Below are positions 38,001 through 45,219 of a stretch of DNA of 64,000 bases, piece after piece. The notes beneath the pieces were generated by a model. It searched no databases. It worked only from the letters and a program-made list of their open reading frames with translations, and had not been told where the DNA came from. Positions within the stretch are counted from its first letter, which is position 1. Each line of letters begins with the position of its first letter. The translations under genes were made by a program, and so were the position numbers. Origin of the DNA: Winogradskyella sp. KYW1333 (GTDB lineage Bacteria > Bacteroidota > Bacteroidia > Flavobacteriales > Flavobacteriaceae); assembly GCF_003335675.1 (NCBI RefSeq), contig NZ_QPHL01000017.1, positions 124,001 through 188,000 on the forward strand. Direction: 5' to 3'.

Positions 38001-38627
38001 AGTGGTACGGAGGGTCGGTCGGGTGAACAAGGCAACCAAAATGGGGGCCAACGTAAAAATGGTGCTGTTGGACAACAGAACGGTGAAGGAGACTCAAACA
38101 ATAACATGGAGGGTGAGAGCGGTAAAGATGTTAAAAACGGTAAATCAGGTAATAGTGGAAATGGTACAGAAGAAAAGAATGATGGCTATGGAGAGGGCGG
38201 TAATGAAGAACAAAACGCGGAGTTATTTAAGATTTATCAACGCCAGCAACAGTTAAGACAGGCACTAGAAGATAAAATTGTAAAAGATGGAGAAATACAA
38301 TCTGCAGGAGAGTTAATTAAAGAGATGGAGGAAATTGAATTGGATCTTCTAAATTATGGTTTTACAAATCAAACATTACAGAAAATGATGGATCTTCAGC
38401 ATCAGTTACTTAAACTTGAAAACGCTACTTTTTTACAAGGCCAGGATTCTAAGCGAGAATCTAAAACAAATACAGAAGATTTCAATAAAACGAACATAAA
38501 TCAAATCCCAACAGCAAAACAATATTTTAACACTACAGAAATATTGAACAGGCAAGAACTACCTTTGCGAAATCATTTAAAGATGAAAATTCAAGAATAT
38601 TTTAAAAGCACAGATGATAAATTTTAA
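35043..38627 (+). CDS. large DUF4175-family membrane protein with coiled coil and Gly-rich tail
   Basis: A 1194-residue protein, the largest in the window. Membrane segments lie at about 25-48, 55-80 and 150-172. A beta-rich extracytoplasmic region follows (about 175-490). A highly charged K/E coiled coil spans about 495-760, and a Gly/Glu/Lys-rich low-complexity stretch about 945-1060 (EGEKEGEKGDKGQKGQGEKE and more). A Gly run (SGGGGGGDQ) sits at about 780. The last ~100 residues (QQQLRQALEDKI...GELIKEMEEIELDLLNYGF) are helical. This matches DUF4175/ATPase-associated proteins of Bacteroidota, of unknown role. The stop overlaps the ybeY start by 14 bases. Confidence 0.85.
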   Translation: MSNFETIKSKLEAFIKKFYTNELLKGTILFFAIGMFYLIVVLFVEYMLWLSSVGRTILFWAFIAVELGLFIKFIAIPLAYLFKLRKGINYETASKLIGSHFSEVNDKLLNILQLNQNPIQSDLIIASIEQKAIELKPIPFQLAINFKSNLKYLKYATIPITIIALSFLSGKLNWFSDSYERVVNYNTAYEQPAPFQFFVVNESLEAIENKGFKLRIKVAGEVIPENAQINFSDQSYFLQPVATGEFQFVFNLLKQDTEFILSANGVTSKPYSINVLNTPNLVSFNMELDYPAYTKKQDEILKSSGSAIIPEGTKVTWKASTKSTTEVNIYAEDTLRFTKEESGFSAQKRLFNNYNYSISTSNNQLKDHENLAYSINVVKDAYPELKVEVQKDTLGDQTLYFYGQASDDHGLSKLQLVYYPLNNESNKHTEPISISNSNFSEFISSFPDQLELKEGVGYQLYFEVFDNDGINRYKRTKSSVFNYRKLTAEEEEQKQLQEQNKTINDISKTFEKLKEQDKILEEFSKTQKEKDQLNFNDKKKFEEFLKRQKQQEELMKNFNKKLQDNLEEFQNEKKEEDQFKKELQERLKENEEKLKQDEELLKELEELKDKINKEEFTQKLEELAKQNKNKKRSMKQLLELTKRFYVMKKTEKIANQLEDLAKKQEESVKKKNENTKENQERLNEEFEKIQKDIDALKRDDRRLQKPMSVPRDEFIESEINYDQKEAKESLEKKEEIEGEKGEPTPESEQELNKAGERQKKASKKMKQLGDMMKQSLSGGGGGGDQASEDIDMLRQILENLLLFSFDQEALMNTFEEININNNKYGKYIIEQSNLREHFEHVDDSLFALSLRQPKISEKVNTQITEVYFNIDKSLDQLTENRLYQGIASQQYTITASNEISSFLSDVLDNMEMAMNPSPDSGGGQGEQLQDIIMSQEELNKQMEEGVKKNESGKQGEEGREGEGEKEGEKGDKGQKGQGEKEGKQGKSGTEGRSGEQGNQNGGQRKNGAVGQQNGEGDSNNNMEGESGKDVKNGKSGNSGNGTEEKNDGYGEGGNEEQNAELFKIYQRQQQLRQALEDKIVKDGEIQSAGELIKEMEEIELDLLNYGFTNQTLQKMMDLQHQLLKLENATFLQGQDSKRESKTNTEDFNKTNINQIPTAKQYFNTTEILNRQELPLRNHLKMKIQEYFKSTDDKF

Positions 38628-39021
38628 TTTCGAAACTATTTTACATCTAGAAGAAGAAAAGAGATTGAAAGAATGGATTGCTGAAGCAGTAGCTGCGGAG
38701 GGATTTCTTGTAGGCGAAATAAATTACGTGTTTTGTACAGATGAATACTTGCACAAGATTAATCTTCAGTATTTAAATCACGATACGTACACAGATATTA
38801 TTAGCTTCGATTATAGAGTAGGAAAACAGCTACACGGTGACATTTTTATTTCTGTAGATCGAGTTAAGGAAAACGCCACGAAATTTGAGGTTGATTTTAA
38901 TTCTGAATTATTACGCGTTTTGATACATGGTATTCTACATTTTTGTGGCTACAAAGATAAGTTAGATAATGAGGTCAACGCTATGCGGGCCAAAGAGGAT
39001 TACTACGTTGCTCGGTATTAG
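38614..39021 (+). CDS. ybeY: endoribonuclease YbeY (rRNA maturation)
   Basis: A 135-residue metallo-RNase that matures 16S rRNA and supports 70S quality control. The strand YTDIISFDYRVG and GDIFISVDRV are family hallmarks. The metal site normally reads HGxLHxxGYDH; here it is HGILHFCGYKDK, so the third metal-binding His is replaced by Lys or Asp. I believe this variant is common in Flavobacteriia, so the protein is probably still functional. Its start lies inside the end of the DUF4175 gene, pointing to coupling. Confidence 0.92.
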   Translation: MINFNFETILHLEEEKRLKEWIAEAVAAEGFLVGEINYVFCTDEYLHKINLQYLNHDTYTDIISFDYRVGKQLHGDIFISVDRVKENATKFEVDFNSELLRVLIHGILHFCGYKDKLDNEVNAMRAKEDYYVARY

Positions 39022-39041
39022 TGTTTATTAGCTTTTCAATG

Positions 39042-39049
39042 TATATTTG
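39042..39049 (+). promoter_or_regulatory. Bacteroidota -7 box for mnmG
   Basis: TATATTTG fits TAnnTTTG. It lies 58 bases before the mnmG ATG, with the first parS-like palindrome between them, so ParB binding could in principle influence the transcript. Confidence 0.5.
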
Positions 39050-39075
39050 CAAAATTTTTATTTAGAACTAATTTT

Positions 39076-39091
39076 TGTTCCACGTGGAACA
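39076..39091. other. parS-like ParB-binding site 1
   Basis: TGTTCCACGTGGAACA, a perfect 16-base palindrome. It matches the widespread bacterial parS consensus TGTTNCACGTGAAACA except for a G in place of A in the right arm, which here preserves perfect symmetry. Located between the mnmG promoter box and its ATG. Confidence 0.82.
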
Positions 39092-39107
39092 GTTTAACCA
39101 GAAAAGA

Positions 39108-40979
39108 ATGTTTAGTGATGTTTATGATGTTATAGTTGTAGGTGCGGGTCATGCAGGAAGCGAGGCGGCGGCTGCGGCGGCTAACATGGGAAGCAAAACC
39201 TTGTTGATTACAATGAACCTTCAAAACATTGCTCAAATGTCATGTAATCCCGCAATGGGTGGAATAGCCAAAGGGCAGATTGTTCGAGAAATAGATGCTT
39301 TGGGTGGTTATAGCGGTATTGTTTCTGACACATCAGCCATTCAATTTAAAATGCTTAATAAATCTAAAGGCCCCGCCATGTGGAGCCCCAGAGTGCAAAG
39401 TGACAGAATGCGTTTCGCGGAAGACTGGAGGTTGTTGCTTGAGAAGACACCTAACTTAGATTTTTATCAAGAAATGGTTTCCGGGCTTTTATTAGAGGGT
39501 GACAAGATTGTTGGTGTTAAAACCTCTCTTGGAATTGAGGTTAAGGCTAAATCTGTCGTACTAACCAATGGCACCTTTTTAAATGGATTGATTCACATAG
39601 GCGACAAGAACTTTGGTGGTGGTCGTGCCGGAGAAAGGGCCGCAACGGGAATAACGGAAGAGCTTATAGAAATTGGTTTTGATTCTGGACGAATGAAAAC
39701 AGGCACACCCCCTCGAGTTGATGGTCGTTCTTTAGATTATTCTAAAATGATAGAACAACCTGGCGACAAAGACCCTGAGAAATTTTCCTATTTAGATATT
39801 ACAAAACCACTGACAAAACAAAGGTCTTGTCATATGACTTATACTAGCACAGAGGTTCACGATTTGTTGAGAGAAGGTTTTGATCGTTCACCAATGTTTA
39901 ATGGCAGAATTAAAAGTGTGGGTCCTAGATATTGTCCTTCCATTGAAGACAAAATAAACAGATTTGCCGACAAGGACAGGCACCAGTTGTTTGTTGAGCC
40001 CGAAGGTTGGAATACTGTTGAGGTTTATGTAAATGGTTTTTCAACCTCTTTGCCAGAGGATGTGCAGTTTAAGGCATTAAAATCAGTTATTGGTTTTGAG
40101 AATGTGAAATTTTTTAGGCCTGGTTATGCAATTGAGTATGACTATTTTCCACCAACCCAACTAAAACAAACTTTGGAAACAAAGTTGGTTGATGGGTTAT
40201 TTTTTGCTGGGCAGATAAATGGAACAACAGGTTATGAAGAAGCGGCTTCGCAAGGTCTTATGGCGGGAATTAATGCTAGCTTACAGGTGCAGGAAAAAGA
40301 CCCCTTTACCTTAAAAAGAGATGAAGCATACATTGGTGTACTTATAGATGATTTAATCACAAAAGGAACAGAGGAGCCCTACAGAATGTTCACCTCAAGA
40401 GCAGAATACAGGACATTGCTTAGACAAGACAATGCAGATTTTAGATTAACACCAAAGGGGTATGATCTTGGCTTGGCATCAGAAAAGAGGCTAGAGCGAA
40501 TGGAGGAGAAACAAAAGAAATCAGATGCCTTTGTTCAGTTTTTTAGAGAAACAAGCGTAAAGCCTGAAGAGGCAAACCCTGTTTTAGAATCAAAAAATTC
40601 TGCACCCGTAAAACAACAAGACAAGATGTTCAGGCTTTTTGCTAGACCGAATATTACAATTGAAGATGTTAGAAAGTTCAAAGCAGTAGATCAATATATC
40701 CAAGAAAACAATTTAGATCTTGAAGTTATTGAGCAGACAGAAATTCAAGTTAAGTATGCGGGTTATATTGAAAAGGAAAAAAACAACGCTGACAAACTGA
40801 ATAGGCTAGAAAATCTTAAGATCCCTAAAGGGTTTGATTATTCAAGATTAAAATCTATGAGTATGGAGGCTAGGCAAAAATTAACAGAAATTCAACCAGT
40901 AACCATTTCTCAAGCGTCAAGAATTAGTGGTGTATCACCAAACGACATTTCTGTTTTATTAGTTTATTTAGGGAGATAA
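39108..40979 (+). CDS. mnmG: tRNA uridine-5-carboxymethylaminomethyl modification enzyme MnmG (GidA)
   Basis: A 623-residue FAD enzyme that works with MnmE to modify U34 of tRNAs. I chose the ATG at 39108 (MFSDVYDVIVVGAGHAG). A TTG at 39075 would add 11 residues encoded by the parS palindrome and is unlikely. The FAD motif GAGHAGSEAAAAAANMG, the SCNPAMGGIAKGQIVREIDALGG region (key residues C, G-G-I-A-K-G) and GTTGYEEAASQGLMAGINA are diagnostic. The C-terminal MnmE/tRNA-binding domain ends normally. It is bracketed by two parS-like sites. In many bacteria gidA lies near oriC, which agrees with this setting. Confidence 0.96.
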   Translation: MFSDVYDVIVVGAGHAGSEAAAAAANMGSKTLLITMNLQNIAQMSCNPAMGGIAKGQIVREIDALGGYSGIVSDTSAIQFKMLNKSKGPAMWSPRVQSDRMRFAEDWRLLLEKTPNLDFYQEMVSGLLLEGDKIVGVKTSLGIEVKAKSVVLTNGTFLNGLIHIGDKNFGGGRAGERAATGITEELIEIGFDSGRMKTGTPPRVDGRSLDYSKMIEQPGDKDPEKFSYLDITKPLTKQRSCHMTYTSTEVHDLLREGFDRSPMFNGRIKSVGPRYCPSIEDKINRFADKDRHQLFVEPEGWNTVEVYVNGFSTSLPEDVQFKALKSVIGFENVKFFRPGYAIEYDYFPPTQLKQTLETKLVDGLFFAGQINGTTGYEEAASQGLMAGINASLQVQEKDPFTLKRDEAYIGVLIDDLITKGTEEPYRMFTSRAEYRTLLRQDNADFRLTPKGYDLGLASEKRLERMEEKQKKSDAFVQFFRETSVKPEEANPVLESKNSAPVKQQDKMFRLFARPNITIEDVRKFKAVDQYIQENNLDLEVIEQTEIQVKYAGYIEKEKNNADKLNRLENLKIPKGFDYSRLKSMSMEARQKLTEIQPVTISQASRISGVSPNDISVLLVYLGR

Positions 40980-40983
40980 TTAA

Positions 40984-40999
40984 TGTTCCACGTGAAACA
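40984..40999. other. parS-like ParB-binding site 2
   Basis: TGTTCCACGTGAAACA matches the parS consensus TGTTNCACGTGAAACA at every position, and symmetry extends one base on each side. It lies five bases after the mnmG stop. Confidence 0.87.
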
Positions 41000-41021
41000 T
41001 TTAAACTTATATGTTTAAAAA

Positions 41022-41885
41022 ATGAATGGAAAAATGAACCGATTAACTTATTTAAAGGTAAAAGACCATTCAGTTTCTGGAGAAGAATTTCAATTGATTT
41101 TTAATGAGGACACGGAAATACTTGAAACCTTTCCAGCGCCAAATGAGGATCAATTATCTAAATACTATAAAAGTGAAGATTATATTTCACACACGGATTC
41201 TAAGCGAAATTTATTTGAGCGTGTATACCACATAATTAGATCCAGAGCCTTAAAAAAGAAATTGCGGTTAATCAATTCCTTTGGAAATGAATCAAAACAA
41301 CTTTTAGATGTTGGATGTGGCACGGGCGATTTTTTAAAAATTGCGTTAACAGATGGCTGGACAGTTACTGGAATTGAACCTAACGAGCAAGCAAGAAAAA
41401 TTGCAAATGTCAAAACCAATCAAAACGTTTTTGAAATTGACCACCTTGACAATCTGAAAGAACACACCTTCGATGTTATTACGCTTTGGCATGTCTTAGA
41501 GCATTTGCCGAAATTAGATACTCACATTCAACTTTTTAGAAAGCTGTTAAAACCAAACGGATTATTGATTATAGCAGTTCCCAATTATAAAAGTTATGAC
41601 GCTGCCCACTATAAAGAGTTTTGGGCGGCATATGATGTTCCAAGACACCTGTGGCATTTTTCAAGAAAATCAATCAATAAATTATTTCAGAAGGAGAACT
41701 TTACACTTATTAAAACTATACCATTAATCTTTGACGCCTATTACGTTAGTTTGCTTTCTGAAAAATATAAGACAGGATATATGAATCCGTTAAAAGCATT
41801 TTGGGTTGGTCTGAAATCTAATTACCGGGCAAGGCACAATAATGACTACTCTTCTTTAATTTATGTCTTAAAACAAACCAATTAA
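41022..41885 (+). CDS. class I SAM-dependent methyltransferase
   Basis: A 287-residue protein. Motif I LLDVGCGTGDFLKIA, the acidic strand VTGIEPNEQARKIA, and the post-motif VITLWHVLEHLPK are classical for the Rossmann-fold methyltransferase_11/23 group. An N-terminal ~90-residue part (YLKVKDHSVSGEEFQLIFNE) is a small domain of the type that precedes such methyltransferases, here without the zinc Cys residues. The substrate is unknown, possibly a small molecule or glycan. It lies just after mnmG and parS site 2. Confidence 0.82.
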   Translation: MNGKMNRLTYLKVKDHSVSGEEFQLIFNEDTEILETFPAPNEDQLSKYYKSEDYISHTDSKRNLFERVYHIIRSRALKKKLRLINSFGNESKQLLDVGCGTGDFLKIALTDGWTVTGIEPNEQARKIANVKTNQNVFEIDHLDNLKEHTFDVITLWHVLEHLPKLDTHIQLFRKLLKPNGLLIIAVPNYKSYDAAHYKEFWAAYDVPRHLWHFSRKSINKLFQKENFTLIKTIPLIFDAYYVSLLSEKYKTGYMNPLKAFWVGLKSNYRARHNNDYSSLIYVLKQTN

Positions 41886-42068
41886 CGCTAAAGAATCATT
41901 TTAATGGCTTTTTAGCCCCACCAGCAACACGTTAACCGCCCAATTTAAAAAGGGGTGTTAAACAGCTTTATTTGGCCCCAATTTTTATTGAAATTATTAA
42001 TAAGGAACTTAATATTTATTGATTTTGTATATAGTTGTAAAAAAGTCTATTTCACACTCTAACTTTTT

Positions 42069-42076
42069 TACATTTG
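42069..42076 (+). promoter_or_regulatory. Bacteroidota -7 box for the OmpH-like gene
   Basis: TACATTTG fits TAnnTTTG, 25 bases before the ATG. Upstream, 41886-42068 holds no gene that I could support. Confidence 0.45.
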
Positions 42077-42101
42077 CAAAGATTTATACGAAAATGAAAT
42101 T

Positions 42102-42629
42102 ATGAAAAATTTAATCCTTTTATTGTTTATTACCTTGACAACTATGGCTTGTCAAGAGGAACAAAAAATAGCTTTTGTAGATAACGCTAAAGTTGTTAAT
42201 GAATATCAAAAGAAAAAAGACTTTGAGGAGAAATTCAAAGCGAAAATAGAAACCTTTAATAAAAAAGCTGACAGCTTGCAGCAAGCAATTCAAGTTGAGG
42301 CACAATTGTTTCAATCGCGCGCCTCTAAAATGAAACAAAACAAAGCAGAGGAAGAGTACAATGCACTAGTTCAGAAAAAACAAATGCAGGATTATCAACT
42401 TGGTAATGAGGAAAAGCTATTACAGGCAGAAGGACAAAAGGAAATTGATACTCTGGTTAAACAAGTAAAAACGTTTATAAAAGACTACGGAAAACAAAAT
42501 GGATATACGTTTATACTAGGCGCCAATGAAGCGGGTAGTGTTCTCTATGGGTCTGACGCTAAGGATATTACAGATAAAATTATAGCAGAACTTAATAAGG
42601 AAGAGGATAGTTCTGGCACAAAAGAATAG
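42102..42629 (+). CDS. OmpH/Skp-family chaperone, lipoprotein form
   Basis: A 175-residue protein with a lipoprotein signal (MKNLILLLFITLTTMAC, Cys17). The mature start IAFVDNAKVVNEYQKKKDFEEKF resembles the Skp/OmpH N-terminal strand, followed by a long charged coiled coil (about 45-125) and the returning strand GYTFILGANEAGSVLYG. Skp-like proteins hold unfolded outer-membrane proteins in the periplasm. A lipid anchor differs from the soluble E. coli Skp. A strong terminator follows. Confidence 0.85.
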   Translation: MKNLILLLFITLTTMACQEEQKIAFVDNAKVVNEYQKKKDFEEKFKAKIETFNKKADSLQQAIQVEAQLFQSRASKMKQNKAEEEYNALVQKKQMQDYQLGNEEKLLQAEGQKEIDTLVKQVKTFIKDYGKQNGYTFILGANEAGSVLYGSDAKDITDKIIAELNKEEDSSGTKE

Positions 42630-42650
42630 ATTAAGTTTATATAAAATTAA

Positions 42651-42676
42651 AGCCAAGCTTATGCTTGGCTTTTTTT
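42651..42676. terminator. intrinsic terminator between ompH-like gene and holB
   Basis: AGCCAAGC, a four-base loop and GCTTGGCT, followed by a T tract. It ends the OmpH-like gene and overlaps the last codons of the convergent holB gene. Confidence 0.85.
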
Positions 42677-43816
42677 ATGAAGTAGTCGAGTTAATTTAAT
42701 AGACAAGTCCATAAGAATTATCTTAGAATTTCCATTTCGCTCAATATGGTATACAGCATCTTGAATTTCTTTTGAAATTTCCAAAATATTATTATCGTGG
42801 ACAAAAGGAGCAAATTTCTCTAATTTGAAGTTTTCAGATTTTGGTTCAAGATATACCAACTCATTTACTTTGTAATTAAGCAATAAAGCTTGCCTAAAAT
42901 AATTCAGACAAAACCTTAGAAACTTTTTTTGTGTTTCCCTACCGGTTTTGGCTATTTCCTCTGACCATGATATAAGATCATGGATAGCACTTTTATTTCC
43001 TTTGGCTTTAAAAGCAGATCGAATCCAAACAACAAACCACTTTTCAAACTGAATATCTTCACTATCTTGGTAAATTAAGTCACAAGCCTTGTTATAATTA
43101 CCGTTTGATTGGTGGGCTATTTTTGAAGCTACTGATTTTTCAATATGAAAGTTTTTTACCAAACCGCTGGCAATAGTTTCTTCTGGTAACAAAGGAAAAT
43201 GTAGAACTTGGCATCGCGACTTTATGGTGTTGATTATTTGTTCTTCATCTTCTGCGATCAATATAAAAACAGTCTTTTCTGGCGGTTCTTCTATAAGCTT
43301 TAATAATTTATTTGCACAAGCTGTATTCATTTTCTCAGCCATCCATATTATCATTACCTTATAACCACCCTCATATGATTTTAATGATAGTGATTTAACT
43401 ATTTCATGAGCCTCATCTACACCAATTTGCCCCTGTTTATTGTCTACACCCAATAGATTATACCAATCAAATAAATTACCATAAGGTTGTTGTTCTAATA
43501 ATTGTCTCCATTCTTCTAGATAGAAGTTAGAAACGGGTTTGCTTTTAACTTTATGGCTTGTAGTTACAGGAAAAGCAAAATGTAGATCAGGATGAGAAAA
43601 GTTGTTAAACTTTAGATTGCAGGACTCATTACCCCCTAAATTTTCACCCCGTACATTTCCACATAGTAAATATTGAGCATAAGTTAATGCCATGGGCAAG
43701 GTGCCTGAACCTTCTGGCCCAACAAACAATTGTGCGTGTGCAATCCTCCCCTCATCAACGCTTTTTGTTAAGTGACTTTTAATATGTTCCTGCCCTAAAA
43801 TATCTGAAAATAGCAT
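42659..43816 (-). CDS. holB: DNA polymerase III subunit delta prime (clamp-loader subunit)
   Basis: A 385-residue AAA+-type clamp-loader subunit. FSDILGQEHIKSHLTKSVDEGRIAHAQLFVG is the typical opening (key residues G-Q, H-A). GPEGSGTLPMA replaces the Walker A GxxGxGK[ST], so the lysine is missing, as expected for a non-ATPase delta prime. The later YKVMIIWMAEKMNTACANKLLKLIEEPP block is diagnostic, and the sensor-1 region IINTIKSRCQVLHF follows. It acts in the replisome to load the sliding clamp. Its 3' end carries the shared terminator. Confidence 0.9.
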   Translation of the reverse strand: MLFSDILGQEHIKSHLTKSVDEGRIAHAQLFVGPEGSGTLPMALTYAQYLLCGNVRGENLGGNESCNLKFNNFSHPDLHFAFPVTTSHKVKSKPVSNFYLEEWRQLLEQQPYGNLFDWYNLLGVDNKQGQIGVDEAHEIVKSLSLKSYEGGYKVMIIWMAEKMNTACANKLLKLIEEPPEKTVFILIAEDEEQIINTIKSRCQVLHFPLLPEETIASGLVKNFHIEKSVASKIAHQSNGNYNKACDLIYQDSEDIQFEKWFVVWIRSAFKAKGNKSAIHDLISWSEEIAKTGRETQKKFLRFCLNYFRQALLLNYKVNELVYLEPKSENFKLEKFAPFVHDNNILEISKEIQDAVYHIERNGNSKIILMDLSIKLTRLLHKKSQA

Positions 43817-43944
43817 GAAACAAAACTATGCATTTTTTCTACTAACCAAAATTTTAAAAGCATTGATATAATAGTGAATTCAAATTTTTTTAAAAACCTT
43901 AAAATGCTTGATGTTTATTATAGGTTTTTATTGGTTCTAATCTT

Positions 43945-43952
43945 TATATTTG
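43945..43952 (+). promoter_or_regulatory. Bacteroidota -7 box for pgk
   Basis: TATATTTG fits TAnnTTTG, 18 bases before the chosen pgk ATG. No -33 TTG at the standard spacing was identified. Confidence 0.5.
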
Positions 43953-43970
43953 TTTCTTAAACAATATAAA

Positions 43971-45158
43971 ATGAAGACATTAAAAGATTTTAATTTCCAA
44001 GATAAAAGAGCATTAATAAGAGTAGACTTTAACGTACCGCTTAATGAAAATTTTGAGGTAACAGATGCCACGAGAATTGTTTCTGCCAAACCAACAATCA
44101 TTAAGATATTAGAAGACGGAGGAAGTTGTGTTTTAATGTCTCATTTAGGAAGGCCAAAAGGTGTGCAAGCCGAATTTTCGTTGAAACACATTATAACAAA
44201 AATTGAAGATGTTTTAGGGGTGGAGGTGAAGTTTGCTGAAAATTGTGTTGGCGAGGAAGCTGAAGCTATGGCTAACACACTTCAGCCTGGAGAAATATTG
44301 CTGCTGGAGAATTTACGATTTCATGAAGAGGAAAAAAAAGGCAATTTGGAATTCGCTGAGAATTTATCAAAGCTTGGTGACATTTATGTTAATGATGCAT
44401 TTGGTACAGCTCATAGAGCCCATGCCTCAACAACTATTGTGGCCCAGTTTTTTCCTGAAGCAAAATGCTTTGGGCACCTTTTGGCAAAGGAAATTGAAAG
44501 CATTAAAAAGGTATTGGAAGATGGAGAAAAACCAGTGCTTGCAATATTAGGTGGCGCTAAGGTTTCATCAAAAATCACGGTTATTGAAAACATTTTGGAT
44601 AAAGTAGACCATCTTATTATTGGTGGCGGAATGACATTCACCTTTGTGAAGGCCCAAGGCGGAAGTGTTGGTGAGTCTATTTGCGAAGATGATAAAATGG
44701 AACTTGCACTAGATATATTGAAACAAGCTGAGGCCAAAGGAGTAAAAATTCATTTACCAATAGATGTTGTTGCGGCAAACAGCTTTAGCAATGATGCAGA
44801 TACGCAAGTAGTAGATGTAAAGAGCATTCCTGATGGCTGGCAGGGATTAGATGCGGGGCCAAGATCTTTAGAGAATTTTGACAACGTAGTTAATGAAAGT
44901 AAAACTATTCTGTGGAATGGACCGTTAGGGGTTTTTGAAATGGAAACATTTTCCAAAGGAACAATAGCACTTGGCAACTCAATAGCCAAGTCAACAAAAG
45001 GCGGCGCTTTCTCTTTAGTGGGTGGAGGAGATTCAGTAGCGGCAGTAAAGCAATTTGGGTTTGAAAACAAGGTAAGCTATGTAAGTACTGGTGGTGGAGC
45101 AATGTTAGAAAGCCTTGAAGGAAAGACGTTACCGGGCATAGTTGCAATACTGAATTAA
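43971..45158 (+). CDS. pgk: phosphoglycerate kinase
   Basis: A 395-residue glycolytic enzyme that makes ATP from 1,3-bisphosphoglycerate. I chose the ATG at 43971 ([20 protein letters not shown]). The upstream extension overlaps the promoter. [44 protein letters not shown] and the nucleotide loop GGGDSVAAV are all family signatures. Length is normal. Confidence 0.97.
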   Translation: MKTLKDFNFQDKRALIRVDFNVPLNENFEVTDATRIVSAKPTIIKILEDGGSCVLMSHLGRPKGVQAEFSLKHIITKIEDVLGVEVKFAENCVGEEAEAMANTLQPGEILLLENLRFHEEEKKGNLEFAENLSKLGDIYVNDAFGTAHRAHASTTIVAQFFPEAKCFGHLLAKEIESIKKVLEDGEKPVLAILGGAKVSSKITVIENILDKVDHLIIGGGMTFTFVKAQGGSVGESICEDDKMELALDILKQAEAKGVKIHLPIDVVAANSFSNDADTQVVDVKSIPDGWQGLDAGPRSLENFDNVVNESKTILWNGPLGVFEMETFSKGTIALGNSIAKSTKGGAFSLVGGGDSVAAVKQFGFENKVSYVSTGGGAMLESLEGKTLPGIVAILN

Positions 45159-45219
45159 AATTCCAACACTATACTATAGTAAAAACGCGTTACATTTAAT
45201 GCGTTAAATAATTTGAACC

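Noticed and set aside
37837..38256. Long open frames on both strands over the Gly/Glu/Lys-rich part of the DUF4175 gene
   Set aside because: They arise from biased low-complexity sequence; products are repetitive and lack any family signature.
39075..39107. TTG start that would extend MnmG by 11 residues (MFHVEQFNQKR)
   Set aside because: The extension is the translation of the parS palindrome, and the ATG at 39108 gives the standard MnmG N-terminus.
41886..42101. Short gene or RNA in the gap before the OmpH-like gene
   Set aside because: No open frame with a sensible start and no stable structure was seen by eye; only the promoter box is supported.
45182..45206. Inverted AACGC / GCGTT after pgk as a terminator
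   Set aside because: Stem of five with a long loop and no T tract; too weak.
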